From an uncultured Spirochaetaceae bacterium (lineage in GTDB: Bacteria > Spirochaetota > Spirochaetia > Sphaerochaetales > Sphaerochaetaceae), in NCBI GenBank assembly GCA_900315435.1, contig OMYY01000004.1:44489-108488 (forward strand): a stretch of DNA of 64,000 nucleotides, in the 5' to 3' direction. Made by a program: the position numbers and the translations under genes. The notes beneath the pieces are model-generated. The model searched no databases and had not been told where the DNA came from. It saw only the letters and a program-made list of their open reading frames with translations. Below, one piece after another: positions 18,744-26,950 of the stretch. How positions within the stretch are numbered: the first letter of the stretch is position 1; every line of letters starts with the position of its first letter.

Positions 18744-20071
18744 TTACTTGTAGTAGCGCTTCAGGACAGCGTTGATGTCGCCGGTTGCGGCTTTGATAGC
18801 CTCATCCATGGTTCTCTCGCCATTCATGGCGCTGTCAATGTAGCCGTTCAGCCCCATCGCCTCGTTGGAGCGGTAGCCTCTCCACTCGTTCCAGCCCTTG
18901 GTGTAGGAGGTCTTCAGAGGCTCTCCCGCCTCGGTGGAAAGCAACTCCATATCGGTTCCCGGTTGCTGGGCCGGATCGACAATCTGCTTGGAAAGCGCGA
19001 TGTTCGAGGGAATCTTGCCTGCCATGTACTGGGAGATATCGATGCCCTCGCCGGCCACGTACTTCATGAAGTCCCAAGCCTCTTCCACGTGCTGGGTATT
19101 GGGAGCCATGCAGTAGGAATCAGGCCAGCCGTAGGTGACACGGGCCGCCTTGCCGCTCGGGCCGAACGGGACGCGGGAGATACCCCACTTGAAGCCATCG
19201 TTGCCGAGTTTCTTGCGCATATTGTCGACATACCAGGAACCCACATGGCGGCCTTGCCCTGGGTGAAGATGTCCTCGTTGCGGAACGCGCTCATCTCTTT
19301 CTGCGGAGGAGCGCTCTTGTCGGTGGTGACCAAGCTGTAGAGGAAATTCAACGCATCGCGGGCCGCCTGGTCCGGAGCGAACTGGTCCTTTCCCGCAGTC
19401 AGCAAGTTGCCTCCGTTGGCATAGACCCAGCTCTCGATCTGGGCGTATCGGCCATAGACCCAGAAGCCCCACTGGTCAATGACGCCATCGCCATTCTTGT
19501 CGACCGTCAGCTTTTTGGCCGCGTCACGGAACGCATTCCAGTCCCAGTCCTCGTTCGGATAAGCCAAACCAGCGGCGTCAAAGGCATTCTTGTTGTAGTA
19601 CAGGACAGTGGTCACCAAAGCGAACGGAAGGGCGTAGACATGGTCGGCCTTGGCGATTGCCTTGGTGGAATCCATCATGGATTTGTAGAACACCTCATCC
19701 GTCTTGTCACGCTTGATCAACGGATCAAGGTTGTACATCAGTCCATTCTGGGCCCACTCCTCAAGGTAGCCAGAGCTCATCGTGAACACATCAGGCAGCT
19801 TCCTCTGCTGGGCCTGAATGCGGATCTTGGTCCAGTATTCCTTGGTGTCGATGATCGTGTTGTTGATCTTGACATTGGGGTGGTCCTTCTCATACTGCGC
19901 GATGACCTGGGCGTTCTGGTCCTTCATCGTCGGATCCCACGTCCACCATTCCAGCGTGACAGGTCCAGTGCTCTTTGCGGGAGCGGCCGCACCACCCTCT
20001 TTGGAACCTTGGGCAAACACCATGCCTGCAGCCATCAAGGCGGCCAGCACAAGCGTTGTTCGTTTCTTCAT
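18744..20071 (-). pseudogene. Sugar ABC transporter binding protein, frameshifted
   Basis: The N-terminal frame (20071 down to about 19242) has a signal peptide ending FAQG, then LEWWTWDPTMKDQN and other marks of a family 1 extracellular sugar-binding protein. The C-terminal frame continues with SWYVDNMRKKLGNDGFKWG down to 18744. The two frames are offset by one base at about 19240-19243, where a short G run on the coding strand reads ATGTGGGTTCC. Adding one G gives MWGSWYV and a 442-residue protein of normal family length. Everything else is intact, so it is either a recent mutation or a homopolymer sequencing error. It is first in the ABC operon and preceded by a good promoter and GGGAGG. 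Confidence 0.88.
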
Positions 20072-20111
20072 TGTTCAACCTCCCAGAAAGCAACTCCGGC
20101 TTTCCAGCAAA

Positions 20112-20141
20112 AGTGTACGAGGAAACAATAGAACATGTCAA
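20112..20141 (-). promoter_or_regulatory. Promoter of the sugar ABC operon
   Basis: Minus strand -35 TTGACA (20141-20136, perfect), 18-bp spacer, -10 TACACT (20117-20112). The leader of roughly 35-40 bases holds GGGAGG before the ATG at 20071. This is a likely target of the upstream LacI regulator. Confidence 0.65.
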
Positions 20142-20181
20142 ATTTGTTTTCATAGAGTAATAGATTCCCAACTTTGGTACT

Positions 20182-20241
20182 CAAAAGGCTTTTGTCTCCC
20201 AGCTCCGCCCGGCGCATGTCCCCAGGCAGGATATGGGAGAC
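20182..20241 (-). other. Inverted repeats after lacI
   Basis: GTCTCCCA (20194-20201) and TGGGAGAC (20234-20241) form an 8-bp stem over a GC-rich loop 10 bp past the regulator stop. Next to it is CAAAAGGCTTTTG (20182-20194). The pair could be a terminator with a poor T-tract or an operator for the downstream promoter; the choice is open. Confidence 0.45.
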
Positions 20242-20250
20242 CAATTGGAA

Positions 20251-21225
20251 TCACAGGCTTTCGCGTGTGACGAATTGTGTCTGCAACTCGATACGGATGG
20301 GTTTGATTGCCCCTTCCTCCTTCCTCGCCAACAAGGAGAATAGTTCCATCGCGTTCTGGGCCATCAAATCCCGACGGATATGCACCGTGGTCAGGGTAGG
20401 GAACATGCACCGTCCACACCAAGCATCATCGAAACCACAGATCGAGACCTGGTCGGGAATCCGCACGCCCAGGGAGAGCAGGGCATGCATAGCCACGCAG
20501 GCAACATAGTCGGTCCGGCAGAAGAGTCCGTCGAAGGGGTTCTCTTCCCACAGGTTTTTCACCTTCTGTCCCAGTTCCCGGTCATCCATGGCTCCACAGA
20601 CGAGCCTCGGGCTGTCGACCTTCTCCACATAGGCCCGGTAGCGGAAATCCTCGGGCTCCAGAGCTCCCAGCGAGGAAACGTAGACAATCTTCTTTCTTCC
20701 CCGCTTCCGCAACGCATCCATCGCGGCAAGGGCACCTTGGTATAGACCGGAGTTGATGATGCCATATCGGCCAGAAAGCCCGGCACGTTCCTTGATTTCC
20801 AAGACGACGACCGCCATGCCGCTGTCAATCAGGTTCTGGACTGACGCGTCATCCATGGTGGTAGAACCGACCAAGACCCCATCGTAACCGGACTGCAGGA
20901 TGTTCTGCAGGAACGCCTGCCCCGGATGCCACCTGCAGAGGGAAACGCTCAGACCCTCTTGGGAGGCCCGCTTCTCCATCTCGGAAACCAGAGAGACGAA
21001 ATGGTCGCTTTCCAGATGGTCGGTGACCAGCAGGATACGACCCGAACCCTTGCCCTTCAAGGCGCGCGCCAGAGGGCTGGGCACGTAGCCCAGCTCCTTG
21101 ACCGCGGAAAGGACACGGCGTCTCTTGTCGGCATCCACATACCGGTTCCGGTTCAGCACGTAGCTGACCACCGTCTCGCTGACACCGGCCCGAAGGGCTA
21201 CATCCTTCCTCGTAACCCCGCCCAT
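20251..21225 (-). CDS. LacI-family transcriptional regulator
   Basis: The 324-residue regulator has an N-terminal helix-turn-helix (VTRKDVALRAGVSETVVSYVLN), a hinge PSPLARALKGKG and a periplasmic-binding-protein-like effector domain ending ICGFDDAWCGRCMFPTLTTVH. It probably represses the adjacent sulfatase/ABC/phosphodiester glycosidase genes and responds to their sugar. Its ATG overlaps the sulfatase stop (TAATG), so the two are translationally coupled and it would be co-induced with the sulfatase. Confidence 0.93.
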   Translation of the reverse strand: MGGVTRKDVALRAGVSETVVSYVLNRNRYVDADKRRRVLSAVKELGYVPSPLARALKGKGSGRILLVTDHLESDHFVSLVSEMEKRASQEGLSVSLCRWHPGQAFLQNILQSGYDGVLVGSTTMDDASVQNLIDSGMAVVVLEIKERAGLSGRYGIINSGLYQGALAAMDALRKRGRKKIVYVSSLGALEPEDFRYRAYVEKVDSPRLVCGAMDDRELGQKVKNLWEENPFDGLFCRTDYVACVAMHALLSLGVRIPDQVSICGFDDAWCGRCMFPTLTTVHIRRDLMAQNAMELFSLLARKEEGAIKPIRIELQTQFVTRESL

Positions 21226-22763
21226 TACTCCTTTTCCTTCTTGGCAAAACCGAGGGCCTTCCGTTTCAGACGGACCGTCTCGGTAATCTCCATGCCGGTA
21301 TCGTAATCCAGCTGGACCAGTTCTCCCTTCCCGCTCGGACGCTGACGGGTATAGCCGTCACATTCCCAATCTTTCTTCTCCTTCGTGTTCCAGGGACGGC
21401 AACGCCACTGGTAACCACGGAAGGGATCCCGGGTATCGTTCATTTCCCGCATCAGCCACTGGTGCATCTCGTCCCGAACCTGCTCGTGTGCAGGATCGTT
21501 GATGTAGTTGTGCACCTCATAGGGATCGACCTGGTCGTCGAAAAGCTCGTCGCTGTCGGTCAGGAACTCGGCCAGCTTGTAGCGGTCGCCGATTGCCGCC
21601 CGCATGAACTGCAGTCCGCCGAAACCATCGTGGTCGATCTCGTAACGGTGGAACTCGCACAAGGCATAGTCGCGCAGACGGGGACCCTCCGGGTTCTCGA
21701 TCACGCCACGCATCGAGACGCCGGAAAGCGATGGCGGGACTTCGATTCCATAGTAGTCCAGGAAGGTGGGCACCAGGTCGACATGGCTGGCGACGGAAGC
21801 ATAGATCTTTCCTGCGGGGGCATGCATGTAGGCTCCACCCCGGACGATGAGCGGGATATGGGAAATCTCCTCATAGACACTTGGTCCTTTCAAGTCCAGG
21901 GAGTGGGCGTCGAGCGCCTCGCCATGGTCGCTGGTATAGACAATCATCGCGTCGGGGCAGAGTTCCTCGACCAGGTGCATCACTCTACCCATCTCACTGT
22001 CGGCAAAAGAGTTGCAGCCGAAGAAAAGGCTAGGGTTCAGGTGCAGGTGCTGTTTGTCCTCATGGATTCGGCGCTCGCCCCAAAGCTTTTCGAACTCAGG
22101 TTTTTCGGAAAGATTGTCCCGGTGGGCGGGAGTAATCGGCATCTCATAGTCCTTGTACATCGAAGCGAATGGTTCGGGACAAAGATAGGGACCATGGGGC
22201 TCGTCCAGGCTGATGGTAAGGAAGAAGTCCTCGTCCTTGTACCGTTTCACAAAATCAATCGCCTTGTCGCAGATCTGATGACCGAAGGTGAACTCGGCGG
22301 GAATGCCGCCTCCCTCCAAGGGGGTGCTTTCCTTCCGGCTCTTTCGACGATCGGCCTCGTCCATTCCTTCCAGGTAGCGGCGCATGTCGAACCAGTACGC
22401 AGGGTCATAGCCCGGCGGACAGACCCCGTTGCCGAAATAATCGCCACCATCCAGATGCCATTTGCCGATCAAGGCGGTATGGATTCCTTCCGGCTGGAGA
22501 TATTCTCCGATAGTCTTCACTCCTTGCCACAGCGGAACGGTGTTGGTGAAAGACCCGGTCCCGTGGGGATAGAGACCGGTAAAGATGCAACTGCGGGCCG
22601 GGCCGCAGACCGGTTGGGTCGTGTAGGCCCGGGAAAAGCGGACTCCTTGGCTCGCCAGCTCGTCCAAGTTCGGCGTTTTCATCGCCTTGTTACCGTAGCA
22701 GCCCACCATGTCATAGCGGGTGGTGTCGGTCATCATGAAAAGGACCTGTCGTTTGGGTCGCAT
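21225..22763 (-). CDS. Sulfatase (type I, cysteine-type formylglycine motif)
   Basis: The 512-residue sulfatase has N-terminal metal ligands in MMTDTTRYDMVGCYG, the Cys-x-Pro-x-Arg modification motif in CGPARSCIFTG, the GKWHL motif near 100 and YTSDHGE in the centre. The cysteine must be converted to formylglycine; no maturase is in the window. There is no signal peptide, so it should act inside the cell on imported sulfated sugar, which is unusual for glycan sulfatases. It leads the operon sulfatase-lacI and sits beside the ABC and NAGPA genes. AGGAG lies 6 bases before the ATG, inside an 18-bp inverted repeat. Confidence 0.92.
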   Translation of the reverse strand: MRPKRQVLFMMTDTTRYDMVGCYGNKAMKTPNLDELASQGVRFSRAYTTQPVCGPARSCIFTGLYPHGTGSFTNTVPLWQGVKTIGEYLQPEGIHTALIGKWHLDGGDYFGNGVCPPGYDPAYWFDMRRYLEGMDEADRRKSRKESTPLEGGGIPAEFTFGHQICDKAIDFVKRYKDEDFFLTISLDEPHGPYLCPEPFASMYKDYEMPITPAHRDNLSEKPEFEKLWGERRIHEDKQHLHLNPSLFFGCNSFADSEMGRVMHLVEELCPDAMIVYTSDHGEALDAHSLDLKGPSVYEEISHIPLIVRGGAYMHAPAGKIYASVASHVDLVPTFLDYYGIEVPPSLSGVSMRGVIENPEGPRLRDYALCEFHRYEIDHDGFGGLQFMRAAIGDRYKLAEFLTDSDELFDDQVDPYEVHNYINDPAHEQVRDEMHQWLMREMNDTRDPFRGYQWRCRPWNTKEKKDWECDGYTRQRPSGKGELVQLDYDTGMEITETVRLKRKALGFAKKEKE

Positions 22764-22809
22764 TATACACTCCTGTGTATATCATCATCCACGTCGCCCG
22801 TACTGTCAA
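22764..22809 (-). promoter_or_regulatory. Sulfatase promoter with perfect inverted repeat over the ribosome site
   Basis: A perfect -35 TTGACA (minus strand, 22809-22804) is followed by TATACACAGGAGTGTATA (22781-22764), two perfect 7-base arms around AGGA. The right arm touches the ATG. The left arm can serve as the -10 region (spacing 17-19 bp depending on the hexamer). It fits a regulator operator, or an RNA hairpin that hides the Shine-Dalgarno. Confidence 0.6.
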
Positions 22810-22812
22810 TGC

Positions 22813-22842
22813 AAAAAAAGGAAGTGGGCGGCCCCCACTTCC
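22813..22842 (-). terminator. Rho-independent terminator of icd
   Basis: Minus strand GGAAGTGGG, short loop, CCCACTTCC, then seven T. It lies 26 bp after the icd stop and directly before the sulfatase promoter. Confidence 0.93.
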
Positions 22843-22867
22843 CTACACGCCGGCTCCATATCCTGTC

Positions 22868-24070
22868 TCAGGCGTCCAGACGGCTCTTGATGGCGGCGAT
22901 GAACTCCTCGCTGTCCACGGGAGTCACCGCAACCCCCTCGGCGAGACTGGCGAGGTCCTTGGTCATGACACCAGCATTGAGTGTGTCAAGACAAGCCTTC
23001 TCCAGCCTGTCGGCAAAGGCGCGCAAATCAGGCAGATCGTCCTTCTCACCCCGCTTGCGCAACGCCCCGCTCCAGGCAAAAATCGTCGCCATCGGATTGG
23101 TCGAGGTCTTCTCGCCCTTCAGGTAACGGTAGTAGTGGCGGGTCACTGTGCCGTGTGCCGCCTCGTACTCGTAGTTGCCGTCCGGACTGACCAGGACACT
23201 GGTCATCATGGCCAGACTGCCAAACGCGGTGGAGACCATGTCGCTCATCACGTCCCCGTCATAGTTCTTCAGGGCCCAGATGAAACCACCCTCGCTGCGG
23301 ATCACCCGGGCGACAGCGTCGTCAATCAACGTATAGAAATAGGTCAAGCCCAGCCGCTCGAACTCCTTCCTGTAGGACTCCTCATAGATGCTCTGGAAAA
23401 TCTGCTTGAAGGTCTGGTCGTACTGCTTGCTGATCGTATCCTTGGCAGAGAACCACAAATCCTGACGGGAGGCAATCGCGTATTTGAAGCAACTGTGGGC
23501 GAAGCTCTCGATCGAGCTGTCCTTGTTGTACTGCGCCTGCAGCACACCGGCGCACTCATAATCGTATACCGTCTTGTTGAATGTGGTTCCGTCGGCCCCG
23601 GTATAGCGAAGCTCCGCCTTCCCCGGCCCGGGAACGCGAAGCTCGGTCGCCTTGTACAGGTCCCCGTAGGCATGGCGGGCGATGGTGATCGGCTTCTTCC
23701 AGTTCTTGACCACCGGATGAATCGAGTCGATGACAATCGGAGTTCGGAAGACAGTGCCGTCCAGCGTCGCGCGGATCGTGGCGTTGGGGCTCTTGTACAT
23801 CTCCTTCAAATGATACTCTTCCATCCGCTGGGCATTGGGAGTGATGGTGGCGCACTTTACGGCGACGCCATATTTCTTGGCGGCATCCGCAGCCATTTGC
23901 GTCACCTGGTCGCCTGTCTTGTCACGATTGGGCAAGCCAAGGTCATAGTATTCGCTTTTCAGGTCCACATACGGAAAGATCAGGGAATCCTTGATCAGCT
24001 TCCAAAGGACACGGGTCATCTCGTCTCCGTCCATCTCCACCAGGGGGGTCTGCATCCGAATTTTTCGCAT
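22868..24070 (-). CDS. icd: NADP-dependent isocitrate dehydrogenase
   Basis: The 400-residue protein is the eukaryote-like (subfamily II) isocitrate dehydrogenase: LVEMDGDEMTR at the N-terminus, SPNATIRATLDGTVFR for isocitrate binding, IDDAVARVI and NYDGDVMSD for metal, and EAAHGTVTRHYYR near the NADP site. It makes 2-oxoglutarate, which fits supply to GdhA. The ATG at 24070 was chosen because family members start just before the MQTPLVEMDG segment; in-frame ATGs at 24088 and 24118 are alternatives, and none has a clear ribosome site. A strong terminator follows. Confidence 0.94.
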   Translation of the reverse strand: MRKIRMQTPLVEMDGDEMTRVLWKLIKDSLIFPYVDLKSEYYDLGLPNRDKTGDQVTQMAADAAKKYGVAVKCATITPNAQRMEEYHLKEMYKSPNATIRATLDGTVFRTPIVIDSIHPVVKNWKKPITIARHAYGDLYKATELRVPGPGKAELRYTGADGTTFNKTVYDYECAGVLQAQYNKDSSIESFAHSCFKYAIASRQDLWFSAKDTISKQYDQTFKQIFQSIYEESYRKEFERLGLTYFYTLIDDAVARVIRSEGGFIWALKNYDGDVMSDMVSTAFGSLAMMTSVLVSPDGNYEYEAAHGTVTRHYYRYLKGEKTSTNPMATIFAWSGALRKRGEKDDLPDLRAFADRLEKACLDTLNAGVMTKDLASLAEGVAVTPVDSEEFIAAIKSRLDA

Positions 24071-24139
24071 ACCGATATTAAACCCCATTATGCACCCGCA
24101 TGCAATCCTGACTTCCAACGGGCCACGAACAACATTTCA

Positions 24140-24168
24140 TTGTTTTTTCAGATACATAATGATAGAAT
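24140..24168 (+). promoter_or_regulatory. Promoter of the FecCD-type transporter, leaderless layout
   Basis: -35 TTGTTT, 17-bp spacer, -10 TAGAAT (5 of 6), then 7 bases to the ATG at 24176. There is no Shine-Dalgarno. Confidence 0.6.
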
Positions 24169-24175
24169 CGGGAAC

Positions 24176-25144
24176 ATGGGTACGCGCCGATATGCATGGT
24201 TTTGGTTCTTGGGAGGAGTGGCACTCCTCGCCCTTGTCGTCTTCTCGCTCTGTCTCGGACGCTACCCGGTTTCCCTGCCATTGAATGCCATGACAAGCCG
24301 CGTCCTCTGGCAAATCCGCCTGCCGCGCGTCCTTCTCGCCCTGCTTGCGGGACTGGCCCTTTCCGCCTCGGGAGCCGCCTACCAAGGCGTCTTCCAGAAT
24401 CCGATGGCATCACCCGACATCCTTGGCGCCAACAACGGCGCCGCCTTCGGGGCGGCTCTTGCCATCATCCTTGGTTTCCCTTCCTGGATGATCATGGCCT
24501 GCGCCTTTGCCGGAGCCCTGCTGGTGGTGTTGGCAGTCACATTGCTTGCCAGGCGCATGCGGGTGCAGCGCACCACCGGACTGATCCTCTGCGGCATCAT
24601 GGTGGGATCTCTTGCCACAAGCGGTACCAGTTTCCTGAAACTGGTCGCCGATCCCAACAGCCAGCTGCCTGCCATCACCTATTGGCTGATGGGAAGTCTC
24701 TCGGGAACCCAGTGGAAGACCATCCGCTCGGTCCTGATTCCCCTCTGCATCGGCATCACGCCCCTGCTGTTGCTGCGTTGGAAGGTCGACCTGCTCAGTG
24801 TCGGTGACGAGGAGGCCGCCTCGATGGGCATCGAGCCCAACCGGCTCCGCCGGATCATCATCATCGCCTCCACCTTTGCAAGCAGCAGCATCATCGCCTC
24901 CAGCGGCGCCATCGGATGGGCGGGTCTGGTCATACCTCATCTGGCCCGGCGCCTGGTCGGGTCCAGCCATAAGCGGGTCATCCCTGCCAGCATGCTGCTT
25001 GGGGCGATATTCCTGCTTCTGGTCGACGACATTTCCCGCACGCTGATGGAGACCGAAATTCCGCTCGGCATCCTTACCGCATTTGTCGGCGCCCCTTTCT
25101 TCCTCAGCCTGATGGCATCACGGGAGGTGCGCCATGAGCATTGA
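24176..25144 (+). CDS. FecCD/BtuC-type ABC permease
   Basis: The 322-residue membrane protein belongs to the type II importer permeases for iron-siderophores, haem or B12: QIRLPRVLLALLAGLALSAS, GVFQNPMASPDILG, GSSHKRVIPASMLLGA and the C-terminal PLGILTAFVGAPFF. About 9-10 membrane helices are predicted. The start is the ATG at 24176; an open frame extending far upstream has no coding character. It overlaps the ATPase gene by 11 bp. Confidence 0.93.
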   Translation: MGTRRYAWFWFLGGVALLALVVFSLCLGRYPVSLPLNAMTSRVLWQIRLPRVLLALLAGLALSASGAAYQGVFQNPMASPDILGANNGAAFGAALAIILGFPSWMIMACAFAGALLVVLAVTLLARRMRVQRTTGLILCGIMVGSLATSGTSFLKLVADPNSQLPAITYWLMGSLSGTQWKTIRSVLIPLCIGITPLLLLRWKVDLLSVGDEEAASMGIEPNRLRRIIIIASTFASSSIIASSGAIGWAGLVIPHLARRLVGSSHKRVIPASMLLGAIFLLLVDDISRTLMETEIPLGILTAFVGAPFFLSLMASREVRHEH

Positions 25145-25913
25145 AATCGAGGACCTCTCCTTCGGGTACAAGCCCGAGCGCCAGATCCTGCACCACATCA
25201 CCTGCTCGATGGCCGACGGCCAGATTACCTCAATCATCGGCTCCAACGGGACCGGAAAGACCACCCTGCTCCGATGCATGCTCGGCCTGCTCCCCTATCA
25301 GGGAAACATCACCATCTCCGGAGGCGACCTGAAAGCATGCAATCGTCTCCAACTCTCAAGATTGATGGCCTATGTCCCGCAAAAGTGCAATGTATCCTAC
25401 AACTATGAAACCATAGAGATGGTCATGATGGGGGCAAGCGGTAGAATCGGCCGGTATGCCACCCCGGGAAAGAAGGAAGAGGCAGAGGCGATGGAAGCGA
25501 TGGAAAAGATCGGCATCGCATCCCTTGCCCACCAGCTCTTCTGGGAAATCTCCGGAGGAGAGCAGCAACTGGTCCTGGTCGCCAGAAGCCTGATGCAGGG
25601 GGCGAGGACCCTGCTGCTGGACGAACCGGTGGCCAGTCTCGACTTTGCCAACCAGGCGAAGGTGCTCTGGGTGGTCCGGGCTCTTGCCGATGACGGCTAC
25701 TGCGTCATCCTGACCAGCCACAACCCCGACCAGGTCTTCCGGTTCAGCGACCAGGTCATCGCCGTGAAACAAGGTTCGGTCCTGCACCAGGGAAAGCCTG
25801 ACGAGGTAGTCACCGCCCCATTGATCAAAGAGCTATATGGAATCGAGACCGAGGTGTTCAGCCTTGCTGACGACACCATCCGGGTCTGCATCCCCAAGGA
25901 GGATATCCAATGA
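25134..25913 (+). CDS. ABC transporter ATP-binding protein, FepC/BtuD type
   Basis: The 259-residue ATPase shows Walker A GSNGTGKTT, Q-loop YVPQK, signature ISGGEQQLV (a variant, usually ISGGE.QR), Walker B TLLLDEPVASLD and the H-loop TSHNPD. It is coupled by overlaps of 11 bp to the permease and 4 bp (ATGA) to the binding protein. It would drive uptake of a metal chelate or corrinoid. Confidence 0.93.
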   Translation: MSIEIEDLSFGYKPERQILHHITCSMADGQITSIIGSNGTGKTTLLRCMLGLLPYQGNITISGGDLKACNRLQLSRLMAYVPQKCNVSYNYETIEMVMMGASGRIGRYATPGKKEEAEAMEAMEKIGIASLAHQLFWEISGGEQQLVLVARSLMQGARTLLLDEPVASLDFANQAKVLWVVRALADDGYCVILTSHNPDQVFRFSDQVIAVKQGSVLHQGKPDEVVTAPLIKELYGIETEVFSLADDTIRVCIPKEDIQ

Positions 25914-26950
25914 AACGTTGTTACCTGATGTGCATGACGGCCCTGCTCGCCATGGGCATGCTCGTCGCCCAGCCGACACGGGAAACCACCGCACAGACGG
26001 CTGTCGATTTCACCGATGACCTGGGACGCACCGTCACCCTGCCTGCCGAACTGGAACGCGTGGTTTCTTCCGGCCCGTTGACCGAGTACATGCTGACCCC
26101 TATCGCCATGGACCAGATGGTCGGTCGCGCCATCACCTGGAGCGAGGACGCCACTGCGTTCCTCTCCTCCGACTACCTCCAGAAACCGGTTACCGGACAG
26201 CTGTATGGAGGCAAGGGAACGCTGAACCCCGAGACAATCCTTGGGCTGGGAGCCCAGTTGGTCATCGATATCGGCGAGCAGAAGAAGAACATGCGGACCG
26301 ACCTGGACAATCTGCAAGACCAGCTGGGAATCCCCTTCATCCACATCGATGCCACGTTCCGGACCTTGCCGGAGACCTACGCCAAGCTTGGCAAGTTGCT
26401 CGGGCAGGAGGAGAAGGCGGCCGAAATCTCCACCTTCATCACCCGCGTCACCGAGCGCAACGCCCGTTTGACCGAAGGTGGCAAGAAACAGGCGCTGTAC
26501 GTGCTGGGGGCCAAGGGGGTCAACGTCATCGCCAAAGGCAGCTACCAGGCTGACGTGCTGGATCAGGTGATCGAAAACCTGGCGGTCGTCGAGAAGCCCA
26601 CCGCAAAAGGCACCGGCAACGAGGTCGACATGGAGCAGATCATGCAATGGAATCCGCCGACCTTGCTTTTCGCCGGGGACGCGAAGGATGTGTATGGCAG
26701 AGTTACCACCGACCCGCTCTGGAGCCAGCTCGACGCAGTGAAGAACCAAGCCGTCTACCTGGTGCCGGACCAGCCGATGAACTGGCTCGCATCTCCCCCC
26801 TCCATCAACCGTATCGCCGGCATCATCTGGGCGGACAAGGTGCTCTATGGCGGAGATTTCGACCTCCATCAGGAGCTCAAGGAATACTTCAGGCTCTTCT
26901 TCGACAAGGAGATGAGCGACGAGACGCTTACAGCCCTGATCGGGTTCTGA
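25910..26950 (+). CDS. Metal-chelate type ABC substrate-binding protein
   Basis: The 346-residue precursor has a signal peptide (about 1-20, LLAMGMLVAQ) without a clear lipobox. The mature part is a class III (TroA/BtuF/FhuD-like) binding protein: FTDDLGRTVTLP, ERVVSSGPLTEYMLTPIAM, NPETILGLGAQLVI and the C-terminal PPSINRIAGIIWADKVLY. The ligand is not determinable; iron chelate, corrinoid or tungstate-like ligands are all possible for this family. The 3' end overlaps the convergent methyltransferase-NTPase gene by 23 bp. Confidence 0.88.
   Translation: MKRCYLMCMTALLAMGMLVAQPTRETTAQTAVDFTDDLGRTVTLPAELERVVSSGPLTEYMLTPIAMDQMVGRAITWSEDATAFLSSDYLQKPVTGQLYGGKGTLNPETILGLGAQLVIDIGEQKKNMRTDLDNLQDQLGIPFIHIDATFRTLPETYAKLGKLLGQEEKAAEISTFITRVTERNARLTEGGKKQALYVLGAKGVNVIAKGSYQADVLDQVIENLAVVEKPTAKGTGNEVDMEQIMQWNPPTLLFAGDAKDVYGRVTTDPLWSQLDAVKNQAVYLVPDQPMNWLASPPSINRIAGIIWADKVLYGGDFDLHQELKEYFRLFFDKEMSDETLTALIGF

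Noticed and set aside
22775..24175. Upstream extension of the FecCD permease frame
   Set aside because: It is antisense to icd; a promoter and ATG at 24163-24176 define the real start.
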